Assembly (NCBI GenBank): GCA_016703545.1 | Contig: JADJBX010000001.1 | Span: 372,001 to 436,000 of the forward strand | DNA: 64,000 nucleotides | From: Candidatus Amarobacillus elongatus | GTDB taxonomy: Bacteria > Chloroflexota > Dehalococcoidia > Tepidiformales > Tepidiformaceae | Reading direction: 5' to 3' | Part shown: positions 17,362 through 25,744 of the stretch, piece by piece | Layout: each line of letters starts with the position of its first letter | Numbering within the stretch: the first letter of the stretch is position 1 | The notes under the pieces: model-generated | Told to the model about the DNA's origin: nothing | The model's input: only the letters and a program-made list of their open reading frames with translations | Databases searched by the model: none | Translations under genes and position numbers: made by a program

Positions 17362-18570
17362 GTGTGGCGCGGGCTGGGGGCAACGCTGGGGCTTTGGGCT
17401 GTCGGCGCCCTCATGCTGCGTGCGATCGTGGTGCCGCCGGAGCGCTGTCCGCCCGTGACGGCGACGAGCGCGCTCTCGGCCACCTACGCCGCCGCCGACT
17501 GGATCGCGCGAGTGCAGCGGCCCGACGGTTCGTACCTGTATGAGTACGACCGCGACCGCGGCGAGGAGTCGCTGGGGTACAACGTCGTGCGGCACGCGGG
17601 CGTGACCATGTCGCTGTTCCAGCTCGCGGCGGCCGGCGGCGATGGAGCGATGGAGCCCGCGGATCGCGGGCTGCGATGGATGCTCGATCGCCAGTACCGG
17701 CACGCGGACTGGTCGGCGCTCCAGGACCCGGTCGACGGCAGCGTCGATGTCGGGGCGAGCGCGCTGATGCTCGCCGGGCTGGCGCAGCGGCGGCTGGCGA
17801 CCGGCGACGTCCAGTACGACGGAATGATGCGCGCGCTTTCGCGCTACCTCGTGGCGATGCAGCTCCCCGATGGGGCGTTCCTGAATTCGTGGGACCGCGA
17901 GGCGAACGCGCCAGACCCCCGCTTCCGCTCCAAGTACGCGACGGGGGAGGCGTTCTGGGCGCTGGCGATGATGCACGCGATGTTCCCCGGCGAGGGGTGG
18001 GACGCACCCACGCGAAAGGTCGCGGACTACCTCTCGCTGCACCGGGACGAGGTCGAGAACCAGAAGTTCCCGCCGTGGGCCGACCAATGGGCGGCGTACG
18101 GACTCGCGGAGATGGCGACATGGGACGCCGCGACCGTGCCGGGTGGAGTGCGCCTGAGCGCCGACAACGTGACGTACGCTCGCAGCCTCGCGGAACGGTT
18201 CGGGTTCCTGGTGCGGGCCGAATCGCAGCGCACCGATGGCACCTGGTCGAAGCTCATCCACGGCCGGCAGGCGCGGGCCGCGGGCATGGGCACGTGGGTG
18301 GAAGCGCTGGGCTCGCTGTACCGCCTGTCGCTGGCGGAGCCGCGGATGGCGGATATGCAGGGGAAGCTGCGCGAACGGCTCGTGTGCAGCGCCGGCATGC
18401 TGGTGGACCGCCAGGTCACGCCAGCGGAAGCGGCGGGGGGCGCGCACCCGATCGTGATCGAAGGGGCATGGTTCACGGAGGGAGTGACACGCATGGACGA
18501 CCAGCAGCACGCGCTTTCGGGGTTGCTCCGCAGCCGCCTGGCGATGGGTGCGGGGGAGCGGACGGAATGA
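17362..18570 (+). CDS. Membrane-anchored alpha/alpha-toroid-like protein, function unknown
   Basis: A 402-residue protein beginning with a single hydrophobic helix (residues ~5-22) and followed by a helix-rich extracytoplasmic part. Repeated segments such as DWIARVQRPDGSYLYEYD, RGLRWMLDRQY, ALSRYLVAMQLPDGAFLNSWD and GEAFWALAMMHAMF recall (alpha/alpha)6 toroids seen in terpene cyclases, glycoside-processing enzymes and C5-epimerases. No catalytic motif can be assigned. The GTG was chosen because the region upstream is antisense to the YceI gene and has no conserved character. The last bases (ATGA) overlap the MarC-like gene. Confidence 0.6.
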   Translation: MWRGLGATLGLWAVGALMLRAIVVPPERCPPVTATSALSATYAAADWIARVQRPDGSYLYEYDRDRGEESLGYNVVRHAGVTMSLFQLAAAGGDGAMEPADRGLRWMLDRQYRHADWSALQDPVDGSVDVGASALMLAGLAQRRLATGDVQYDGMMRALSRYLVAMQLPDGAFLNSWDREANAPDPRFRSKYATGEAFWALAMMHAMFPGEGWDAPTRKVADYLSLHRDEVENQKFPPWADQWAAYGLAEMATWDAATVPGGVRLSADNVTYARSLAERFGFLVRAESQRTDGTWSKLIHGRQARAAGMGTWVEALGSLYRLSLAEPRMADMQGKLRERLVCSAGMLVDRQVTPAEAAGGAHPIVIEGAWFTEGVTRMDDQQHALSGLLRSRLAMGAGERTE

Positions 18571-19124
18571 GCGACTGGCTGCGGCTTGCGGTCGTCTTTC
18601 TCGCGGCGGTGAACCCGGCGGCGGTGGCGCTGGCGGCGTGGGCTCCGTCCCGGCCACGAGCGCGGGCCGCGGAGGCGGGCGTCACCGGGCTCGCGGTGGC
18701 GGCGGCGTTGGTTCTGGCCGCGGCCCTCGGGGCGAACCGCCTGCTCGATGCGCTGGACATCGCGCCGGAGACGTTCCGCATCGCAGCGGGGCTGGTGATG
18801 CTTACCGCGGGGGCGTACGCGGTGGCGCGGGCGCGGGTAGCGGCAGCGGCGTTCGAGGACGGGTGGAAGGGTGGGATTTCGCCGCTTGGCCTGCCACTGC
18901 TCCTGGGTCCGGCGGTGGCCGTGGCGGCGCTGAGTTACGGGGCCGATGAAGGCGCCGCGAAGACGTTCGCGGCGGCGCTTCCCGCGCTTGCCCTCGCGGC
19001 GGCGTTGACGGTGGCGCGGCCACACCGCTGGACGGCGCTTGCGGACGGGGTGGCGAGGCTGCTTGGCGCGGGGCTGGTGGCGGTGGCCGCGGGCCTCATC
19101 GTCGAAGGTGTGCGGGACATCTAG
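18567..19124 (+). CDS. MarC-like polytopic membrane protein
   Basis: A 185-residue, very hydrophobic protein with about six helices. AVNPAAVAL near residue 12, TFRIAAGLVMLTAGAYAVA near 65 and ISPLGLPLLLGPAVAVAALS near 100 match the pattern of MarC/UPF0056 proteins (DPxGN, FRIAGG, PLAIPLLAGP). The family's function is not settled. It starts inside the stop of the preceding gene (ATGA), so the two form a translationally coupled pair. Confidence 0.7.
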   Translation: MSDWLRLAVVFLAAVNPAAVALAAWAPSRPRARAAEAGVTGLAVAAALVLAAALGANRLLDALDIAPETFRIAAGLVMLTAGAYAVARARVAAAAFEDGWKGGISPLGLPLLLGPAVAVAALSYGADEGAAKTFAAALPALALAAALTVARPHRWTALADGVARLLGAGLVAVAAGLIVEGVRDI

Positions 19125-19150
19125 GGCCGGGCCACGGGTGGCCCGGCCCT
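19123..19150. terminator. Bidirectional hairpin between convergent genes
   Basis: A perfect 13-bp inverted repeat (AGGGCCGGGCCAC) with two central bases; physically an 11-bp stem with a six-base loop. It begins at the stop of the MarC-like gene and lies 15 bases from the stop of the alcohol dehydrogenase, so it can serve both strands. Confidence 0.75.
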
Positions 19151-19164
19151 GGAGGCGTCGTTCC

Positions 19165-20259
19165 CTAAAACTCCATGATCGCGCGGCCCGAGATCTGGCC
19201 GCGCTCGAGCGCCGTCGTGGCCTCGTTGATCTCGTCGAGCTTGTAGCGCGCGGTCACGAGCGCGTCAAGGTCGAGATCGCCTTCCTTGTACCAGCGCAGG
19301 AACATCGGGAAGTCGCGCTCGGGGTTGCACGACCCGGCGAGGCTGCCGATGTACCGCTTTTCGTTGGTGAGGATGTCGCGGGCGGAGAGGGTCACGTCGG
19401 TCTGGGGTACGCCGACGAGGACGGCCGTGCCGCCGGGGAACTTCGCCGTCGACCCGGAGCGGGCGGCGCCGAGAATCTGCTCCATCGTCTTCGGCACGCC
19501 GATGCAGTCGAAGGCGAAGTCGACGCCCTGGATGGGCCGGCCGGCGAGATTCGATTCCACCTCGTCCAGGGTGAGCTTGCCGATCTCCGCGACGGCGTCG
19601 GTGTCCCGGGCGTTGACGCCGTGGGTGGCGCCGAACTTGCGCGCGAAATCGAGCTTCGCGTCATCGAGATCGACGGCGATGATGGGGTTCGCACCGATGA
19701 CAGCGGCCGCGGCGATGGCCGACAGCCCTACGCCGCCAACACCAAACACGGCCACGCTCTGGCCCTTCTGGACGCCGGCGGTGTAGCAGACGGCGCCCGC
19801 GCCGGTCATGACGGCGCAGCCGATGATGGCGGTGACATCGACCGGGACATCGGCGGGCATGGCGACGACGTACTGCTCGTCGGCGATGGTGATGTCGGCC
19901 CAGGTGAAGACGTTGCCGCGGGCGATGGTGCCGTTGCCGAGGTCGATGGCGGCGGCCTGCGGGGCGCGCGTGGAGGTGGTGGCATCGCGGCGCACCCAGG
20001 TGACCATGACGCGGTCACCTTCCTTCACATGCGTGACCTCGCTCCCTTTCTTCATGACCACGCCCGTGGACTCATGCCCGAGGACCTGGGCGTTGCCGGT
20101 GCGGGGGCGGTGCATCTGGTGGAGCTGCGAATGGCAGATGCCGCTGGCGAACTGCTTGACCACGACCTGGTGCGGCCCGGGATCGGGCAGGTTCACCTCG
20201 TGGATCTGGAGCGGGCCCGGCTCACCGGGAACGACAACGACGCGCGCGGGCGTGGGCAT
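19165..20259 (-). CDS. Zinc-type alcohol dehydrogenase (MDR superfamily)
   Basis: A 364-residue NAD(P)-dependent medium-chain dehydrogenase. Catalytic zinc ligands are visible: Cys in ASGICHSQLHQ (about residue 42), the GHE motif in VLGHESTGVV (about 64) and Cys in IIGCAVMTG (about 148). The Rossmann loop is VAVFGVGGVGLSAIAAA (about 170), and the acidic strand end VDLDDAK suggests NAD. The four-cysteine structural zinc lobe usually found near residues 90-115 is missing. Substrate unknown. Confidence 0.88.
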   Translation of the reverse strand: MPTPARVVVVPGEPGPLQIHEVNLPDPGPHQVVVKQFASGICHSQLHQMHRPRTGNAQVLGHESTGVVMKKGSEVTHVKEGDRVMVTWVRRDATTSTRAPQAAAIDLGNGTIARGNVFTWADITIADEQYVVAMPADVPVDVTAIIGCAVMTGAGAVCYTAGVQKGQSVAVFGVGGVGLSAIAAAAVIGANPIIAVDLDDAKLDFARKFGATHGVNARDTDAVAEIGKLTLDEVESNLAGRPIQGVDFAFDCIGVPKTMEQILGAARSGSTAKFPGGTAVLVGVPQTDVTLSARDILTNEKRYIGSLAGSCNPERDFPMFLRWYKEGDLDLDALVTARYKLDEINEATTALERGQISGRAIMEF

Positions 20260-20312
20260 GGGGGAGCCTCCTTAGCGTGCGGGGGATTCTAGCGAACGCG
20301 GCAGCAGTCTGC

Positions 20313-21245
20313 TCAGAGGGGGCGCGCGGGCGGAGCCGGGTTCGCGGGATTCGCGGCGGTCGCGCCGAGCAGGGCATCGCGCATCTGCGCGGCGAGGTCG
20401 GACATGCCCCCGGGCGTGTAGGGGATGAAGACGGCGTTGGTGTGGGCGGAGGCGCCGACTTCCTTCAGGGTGTCGTAGTGCTGCGTCATGAGGACGAGCT
20501 GCATGATGCTCTCCGGGGTCGTGCCGGGAATATCGGCGGCGAACTGCCCGACGGACTCGCGCAGACCGTCGATGATGGCGCGGCGCTGGTCGGCGATGCC
20601 CTTGCCCTGGAGGGCCTTGCTCTCGGCTTCCGCCTCGGCGGCCTTCACCTTGAGGATCTTGTCGGCCTCGCCGCGCTCGGCGGCGGCTTCCCGCAGGCGG
20701 CGGGCGGCGTTGATTTCGTTCATGGATTCCTTGACGCGCGGATCGGGTTCGATGTCGGTCACGAGCGCCTTGACGATGACGTAGCCGAAGGTGGCCATGA
20801 CGTCGGCGAGCTCCTCGCGCACGGCATCGGCGATCTCGTCCTTATGTTCGAAGACATCATCGAGGGCGATGCGCGGCACGCGGGCGCGGACGGTATCGAA
20901 GACGTACGCCGTGATCTGCGTCGCGGGCTGGTCCAGCCGGTAGAACGCGTCGTACACCTGTTCGCGCGTGACGACGTACTGGACCGAGACGACGACATGG
21001 ACGAACACGTTGTCGAGGGTCTTGGTCTCGACCTTGACGTCGAGCTGCTGGACGCGGAGGTTCACGCGGCCCGCGACGCGGTCGATGAACGGGATCTTGA
21101 TGTTGAGACCGGGCCATGCGACGCGCCGGAATTTCCCGAAGCGCTCGAGCACGGCGGCCGTTTGCTGCTCGACGGTGAACACGAGCGAGAAGACGACGAC
21201 CAGCAGGATGACGACGATGACGCCGAGGACGATGAGGACGCCCAA
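20313..21245 (-). CDS. SPFH/band-7 (stomatin-like) membrane scaffold protein
   Basis: A 310-residue protein with an N-terminal transmembrane helix (residues 2-24), then the band-7 domain beginning TVEQQTAAVLERFGKFRRVAWPGLNIKIPF, typical of stomatin/HflK-type proteins. A charged helical region follows (NAARRLREAAAERGEADKIL), then a hydrophobic C-terminal stretch. Such proteins form membrane microdomain rings and often modulate membrane proteases; no NfeD-type partner is adjacent. The start is a TTG preceded by GGAAGGA. Confidence 0.92.
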   Translation of the reverse strand: MGVLIVLGVIVVILLVVVFSLVFTVEQQTAAVLERFGKFRRVAWPGLNIKIPFIDRVAGRVNLRVQQLDVKVETKTLDNVFVHVVVSVQYVVTREQVYDAFYRLDQPATQITAYVFDTVRARVPRIALDDVFEHKDEIADAVREELADVMATFGYVIVKALVTDIEPDPRVKESMNEINAARRLREAAAERGEADKILKVKAAEAEAESKALQGKGIADQRRAIIDGLRESVGQFAADIPGTTPESIMQLVLMTQHYDTLKEVGASAHTNAVFIPYTPGGMSDLAAQMRDALLGATAANPANPAPPARPL

Positions 21246-21462
21246 AATCGGATTCCTTCCGTGGAGGGCCGACTCGCCGTGGCCGCTCCCGGGCGGCCGC
21301 GGGGCCGCCCACGCGGGGAGGGTACACGGTAGGCGGAGGGTTGGAGCGGTGGGGCCATCGCGAAGGGGAGGGAAGAGGTATTTCCGCCCGCGTTTCCCCG
21401 GGCTTCTCTAACCCATAGGATCAGTGCGTGGTAGGTTCATGGGTAGCCCTCAGAGGTCGGTA

Positions 21463-22461
21463 ATGAAGGAACTCGGGTCCAGGCTCATGCGCGCCCGCGA
21501 GACGCGGGGGCTCACCCTGGAAGACGCGGAACGCGATACACGCATCTCCCGGCGCTACCTGCAGGCCCTCGAAACGGAGCAGTTCGAGGTCATCCCGGCG
21601 CCGGTATACGCGCGCGGGTTCCTCCGTTCGTACTCCCAGTACCTGGGGCTGGACCCGGGGGAGATGCTTTCGCTCTTCCCGAGGGACGAAGAAGAGCTGC
21701 CACCGCCCGCGCCCACGCCGAGGAGAGCCTCGGTGAAGGAACCGCTGAGCGCGGTCGGGCCGGCGCGGCCGGTATGGCGCAAGCCGTCTCCGCCGGGCAG
21801 GCGCTCGGGCGAATCACAGGACTTCAGCGACGACGAACCGATCGGTGCGGCGCCGCCGCGCGGCCGCGAGGCGCCTTCGCAGCCCCCGGGCCGGCAGCAG
21901 CCCACGCGGCCGCAGCCTTCGCGGCGGCAGGACGCGCAGGAGGCGCCGTGGGAGCCGACCATCGGCATCGATATCGGTGTCCCGGCCCCGGCGCGCAAGC
22001 TCAAGGCGGACCCGGCGGCCCAGGCGCGCACGATGACGGTCGTGCTGGTCGCGGTGGGGGCCATCGCGGCGATCACGCTGGTCGCGTTCCTCATTTCGCG
22101 GCTCGGCGGTGATGACAACGGCGGTACTTCCGGGGGCCTGTTCCCCGGGAACGACGCGCGCACGACGACGGGGCTGCCGACGCTGGCCACGGGCACGGGC
22201 GCATCGGCGACGCAGCCTTCGGGTGGCGGCGCGAATACGGCGGTGGCGGTGGCCGGTGTCGAACGCGGCAAGGTCCCGGACGTGCGCAACCAGAAAATCG
22301 ACCAGGCAAAGACGATGATGACGGCGGCCGGCTACATCGTCCGGGAGCTGCACCAGCCACACGCGGAGGCCAAGAACACCGTGTTTGAACAATCGCCGGC
22401 GCCTGGCGTCGAGTGGGCGGTCGGGTCCGAAGTCACCCTCGTCGTGAGCGACGGCACCTGA
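21463..22461 (+). CDS. RodZ-like helix-turn-helix membrane protein with one PASTA domain
   Basis: A 332-residue protein. Residues ~1-70 are a RodZ/HTH_25 helix-turn-helix (LGSRLMRARETRGLTLEDAE, then RRYLQALETEQFEVIPAPVYARGFLRSYSQYLGL). A Pro-rich linker of ~110 residues leads to one transmembrane helix (about 190-212), then a Gly/Thr-rich linker and a single PASTA domain (KVPDVRNQKIDQAKTMMTAAG to the C-terminus). RodZ links MreB to the wall machinery, and PASTA domains sense peptidoglycan or lipid II. A canonical RodZ has a different periplasmic domain. The ATG at 21463 follows AGAGG; starts at 21424 or 21439 are possible. Confidence 0.85.
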   Translation: MKELGSRLMRARETRGLTLEDAERDTRISRRYLQALETEQFEVIPAPVYARGFLRSYSQYLGLDPGEMLSLFPRDEEELPPPAPTPRRASVKEPLSAVGPARPVWRKPSPPGRRSGESQDFSDDEPIGAAPPRGREAPSQPPGRQQPTRPQPSRRQDAQEAPWEPTIGIDIGVPAPARKLKADPAAQARTMTVVLVAVGAIAAITLVAFLISRLGGDDNGGTSGGLFPGNDARTTTGLPTLATGTGASATQPSGGGANTAVAVAGVERGKVPDVRNQKIDQAKTMMTAAGYIVRELHQPHAEAKNTVFEQSPAPGVEWAVGSEVTLVVSDGT

Positions 22462-23774
22462 TGGCCGTTCCGCGCACGTACCACCTGGTCACGCTCGGCT
22501 GTCCCAAGAACGACGTCGACAGCGAGCACCTCGAGCGGCTGCTGACGGGAGGCGAGCTGCTGCCCGTGATCCAGCCCGAGCAGGCGGACGCCATCATCGT
22601 GAACACGTGCGGGTTCATCGAGCAGAGCCAGGCGGAGTCGATGGGCGCCGTACAGGCGCTGGCGGCGGGCAAGCGCGAGGGGCAGACCCTCATCGTGGCC
22701 GGGTGCATGACGCAGCTGTACGGCGGCGAAGTGCGCGCCAACGTCCCGGGTGTGGACCACGTCTTCGGCGTCGGCCAGTGGCAGGACGTGGCGAAGCTGC
22801 TGAGCGTCGATGTCACGGGCATTCACGACATCCCCGAACGTACGGCGAAGGTCGTGGGGCCGAGCGCGTACCTGAAGATCTCCGATGGCTGCGAGGCGCC
22901 CTGTACCTTCTGCGTCATCCCGCGGATCAAGGGCGGGCTGCGGTCCGCGCCGGCGGGGATGCTCGTAAAGGAGGCGCAGCGGCTGACGGCCGCCGGCGCG
23001 AAGGAGCTCGTGCTCGTCGCGCAGGACCTGACGGCGTGGGGTGAGGACCTGGGGATGCCGGTCGCGAGCGGCCTGCCGGGCCTGCTCCGCATGCTCTCGG
23101 AGACGGTCGGGCGGGACGTCTGGCTGCGGCTGATGTACGCCTACCCGAGCCGCGTCACGAGCGAACTGATCGAGACGATGGCGGCACTGCCGAACGTGGT
23201 GCACTACCTCGACGTGCCGTTGCAGCACGGGAGCGAGGCGACGCTGCGGCGCATGAAGCGTCCCCACAACCTCGAGAAGGTCCATGGCTTCATCCGGGAG
23301 CTGCGCGCGGCGATGCCGGACATCGTGCTGCGGACCTCGTTCATCGCCGGATTCCCCGGGGAGACGGACGAGGAGTTCGAGGAGCTTCTTGGGTTCGCGC
23401 GGGAGATCCAGTTCGACCATGCCGGCTGCTTCCTGTACTCACGGCAGCAGTGGACGGGCGCCTTCGAGATGGCGGCGCAGGTTCCAGACGAGGTGAAGGC
23501 CGAACGCCGGGACCGCTTCATGCAGCAACAGCAGCGCATCGCCGCGAAGAAGGCGCGCCGCTTCGTGGGCAAGACGCTGGAGATGCTCGTCGAGGGCGAG
23601 GGCGAGACCGAGGACAACACCCCGATCGTGGCCGGGCGGACGTACCGCGAGGCGCCGGAGGTGGACGGACTCGTATTCGCCTCGGGCAACGCCGCGCCGG
23701 GCAGCAAGGTGCTCGTGAAGATCGAAGAGGCGGGCGACTACGACCTGTTCGGGCGGGTGGTTCGCAAGAAGTAG
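22461..23774 (+). CDS. rimO: RimO, ribosomal protein S12 methylthiotransferase
   Basis: Radical-SAM enzyme that adds a methylthio group to Asp89 of S12; 437 residues. The N-terminal UPF0004 domain has its three cluster-binding cysteines (VTLGCPKNDVDSE, IIVNTCGFIE, IVAGCMTQ). The radical-SAM motif CxxxCxxC is DGCEAPCTFCVIP (about residue 144). A C-terminal TRAM domain ends the protein. The phrase GCPKN/VDSE favours RimO over MiaB. It starts at the last base of the preceding stop codon (TGATG). Confidence 0.95.
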   Translation: MAVPRTYHLVTLGCPKNDVDSEHLERLLTGGELLPVIQPEQADAIIVNTCGFIEQSQAESMGAVQALAAGKREGQTLIVAGCMTQLYGGEVRANVPGVDHVFGVGQWQDVAKLLSVDVTGIHDIPERTAKVVGPSAYLKISDGCEAPCTFCVIPRIKGGLRSAPAGMLVKEAQRLTAAGAKELVLVAQDLTAWGEDLGMPVASGLPGLLRMLSETVGRDVWLRLMYAYPSRVTSELIETMAALPNVVHYLDVPLQHGSEATLRRMKRPHNLEKVHGFIRELRAAMPDIVLRTSFIAGFPGETDEEFEELLGFAREIQFDHAGCFLYSRQQWTGAFEMAAQVPDEVKAERRDRFMQQQQRIAAKKARRFVGKTLEMLVEGEGETEDNTPIVAGRTYREAPEVDGLVFASGNAAPGSKVLVKIEEAGDYDLFGRVVRKK

Positions 23775-23879
23775 CTTCGGTGGTTCCTCGCGGGGAGCGC
23801 GCGGCCGGTTCGTTCGCAACCGGGCCGAAACAATCAGTGGGTATGATGGTGGCGGGCAAAGAACGTGCCTGGAGCAGCC

Positions 23880-25202
23880 ATGTCTGAATCGTCGAACTAC
23901 GTCATCTCGGCCTGCCGGGAGAACGACGTGAAGTTCATCCGCCTCTGGTTCACGGACATCGTCGGCGCCCTGAAGAGCTTCGCGATCACGGTCGAGGAGC
24001 TGGAGAAGGCGCTCGAGGACGGCATGGGGTTCGATGGATCGAGCATCGAGGGGTTTGCGCGCATCGACGAATCGGACATGATCGCTCGGCCAGACCCGAC
24101 AACGTTCCAGCTGGTGCCGTGGCGTCCGCGCGAACAGGGCGTGGCGCGCATGTTCTGCGACATCCACATGCCCGACGGCCGGCCGTTCGTCGGCGATCCC
24201 CGGCAGGTGCTCAAGCGGCAGCTGAAGCGGGCGTCGGACCTTGGGTACACGTTTTATGTAAGCCCCGAATTGGAGTACTTCTACTTCAAGGACGCGAAGG
24301 GCACGGAGCCGCTGGATCGCGGCGGGTACTTCGACCAGACGGCGGACGCGGCCGCGGACCTTCGCCGCGAGACCGTGCTGACGCTGGAGGCGATGGGGAT
24401 CGAGGTGGAGTACAGCCACCACGAGGTCGCGCCGAGCCAGCACGAGATCGCGCTGCGGTACACGGACGCGCTGACGATGGCGGACAACGCGATGACGTAC
24501 CGCCTCGTGGTGAAGGAGATCGCGCTGCAAAACGGCGTGTTTGCCACGTTCATGCCCAAGCCAATCGAAGGCCTGAACGGCAGCGGCATGCATGTCCACC
24601 AGTCGCTGTTCAAGGGCGAACGGAACGCATTCTTCGACGCCGAGGACCCGTACCACCTGAGCGCGGCGGCGAAGGGGTACATCGCCGGGATGCTGCACCA
24701 CTCGCGGGCGATGACGCTCGTGTGCAACCAGTGGGTGAACAGCTACAAACGGCTGCTGCCGGGGTTCGAGGCGCCGGTGTACCTGAGCTGGGCGCGACGC
24801 AATCGCAGCGACCTGATTCGCATCCCCGAATACAAGCCAGGCCGCGAAATGCACACGCGCATCGAGTACCGGTCGCCGGACCCGGCGTGCAACCCGTACC
24901 TGGCATTCGCGGCGATGCTGGCGGCGGGCCTGGACGGCATCGAGAAGGAGATGTCGCTGCCGGCGCCGGTGGAAGGCAACGTCTTCGAGATGTCGGACGT
25001 GGAACGGAACGCGCGCGGCATCGGGATGCTGCCAGGGAGCCTGATCGAAGCGATCGAAGCAGCGGAACAGTCGCCATTCCTGCGGGAGGCGCTCGGTGAC
25101 CACACGTTCGAGAGCCTGATCGCGAACAAGCGCATCGAGTGGGAGCGCTACCGGCGGCACGTGTCGGATTTCGAACTGACGGAGTACCTGCCGGTCCTGT
25201 AG
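23880..25202 (+). CDS. glnA: GlnA, type I glutamine synthetase
   Basis: Dodecameric cytosolic enzyme making glutamine from glutamate and ammonia; 440 residues. Family motifs are all present: MGFDGSSIEGF (about residue 48), metal-site EVAPSQHEI (about 183), NGSGMHVHQS (about 237), and the glutamate-binding RIEYRSPDPACNPYLAFAA (about 328). No adenylylation-loop sequence is evident, which fits the GSI-alpha type of Gram-positives and relatives. The ATG follows GGAGC; a TATGAT hexamer at 23842-23847 may be a -10 box. No glnR or glnK is adjacent. Confidence 0.97.
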   Translation: MSESSNYVISACRENDVKFIRLWFTDIVGALKSFAITVEELEKALEDGMGFDGSSIEGFARIDESDMIARPDPTTFQLVPWRPREQGVARMFCDIHMPDGRPFVGDPRQVLKRQLKRASDLGYTFYVSPELEYFYFKDAKGTEPLDRGGYFDQTADAAADLRRETVLTLEAMGIEVEYSHHEVAPSQHEIALRYTDALTMADNAMTYRLVVKEIALQNGVFATFMPKPIEGLNGSGMHVHQSLFKGERNAFFDAEDPYHLSAAAKGYIAGMLHHSRAMTLVCNQWVNSYKRLLPGFEAPVYLSWARRNRSDLIRIPEYKPGREMHTRIEYRSPDPACNPYLAFAAMLAAGLDGIEKEMSLPAPVEGNVFEMSDVERNARGIGMLPGSLIEAIEAAEQSPFLREALGDHTFESLIANKRIEWERYRRHVSDFELTEYLPVL

Positions 25203-25232
25203 CGAATGTGAAGGCGCCCACACGCGACGGCC

Positions 25233-25248
25233 GCGGCGGTTGCGCCGC
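25233..25248 (+). terminator. Hairpin downstream of glnA
   Basis: A 6-bp GC stem (GCGGCG with CGCCGC) around a GTTG tetraloop, 30 bases after the glnA stop and before the next promoter-less gap. No T-run follows, so its strength is uncertain. Confidence 0.4.
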
Positions 25249-25310
25249 CTTCCGGCACGGGCGCAGAGTAGACGGGCGTGCGAAGGCGCCATCGCGCGCT
25301 GGAGGTCGGC

Positions 25311-25733
25311 ATGGAGACACAGGAAGAGTTCCCGGACCTGATGCCGGAGATCGATGACGCCGTGAACGGCATGGGACAGGGGTTCGTGCAACGCCTGATC
25401 GAGCGGATGGGCGGACTGGCGAACGCGGAGGCGGTTTTCGGGCGGCCAGTCGAGCACGAAGGGGTCAAGGTCATCCCCGTGGCGCGCGTGATGTGGGGCG
25501 CGGGGGGCGGCGGTGGGGCCGACGTAAAGGGCTCCGGCGACAACGCCAAGACTGACGCCGGCAGCGGTGGCGGCGGCGGCGTACACGCCTCACCCGTCGG
25601 GTACATCGAGATTTCGCATGGACAGGCTCGGTTCGTGCGCTTTCGGGACCCGCTCCAGTTCGCGGGCCTCGGCCTCGCGGCAGCCGTCAGCGTATGGATC
25701 GTCTTGCGAGCGCTCCGAGGCCTGTTTCGCTAA
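25311..25733 (+). CDS. GerW/YtfJ-family protein
   Basis: A 140-residue protein with the GerW (spore protein YtfJ) core: AEAVFGRPVEHEGVKVIPVARVMWGAGGGGG (residues ~38-68), a Gly-rich stretch, then GYIEISHGQARFVRF and a C-terminal hydrophobic helix (about 115-135). In Bacillus YtfJ is needed for germination, but homologues occur widely in non-sporulating bacteria with unknown roles; no other sporulation gene is seen here. The ATG is preceded by GGAGG. The next gene starts 12 bases after the stop. Confidence 0.82.
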   Translation: METQEEFPDLMPEIDDAVNGMGQGFVQRLIERMGGLANAEAVFGRPVEHEGVKVIPVARVMWGAGGGGGADVKGSGDNAKTDAGSGGGGGVHASPVGYIEISHGQARFVRFRDPLQFAGLGLAAAVSVWIVLRALRGLFR

Positions 25734-25744
25734 CGGGTGAGCCC

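Noticed and set aside
23842..23847. Firm glnA promoter at TATGAT
   Set aside because: No -35 hexamer at 16-18 bases; kept only as a mention in the glnA entry.
25311..25733. Evidence for sporulation from the GerW/YtfJ gene
   Set aside because: Homologues are common in non-sporulating bacteria and no other spore gene is present here.
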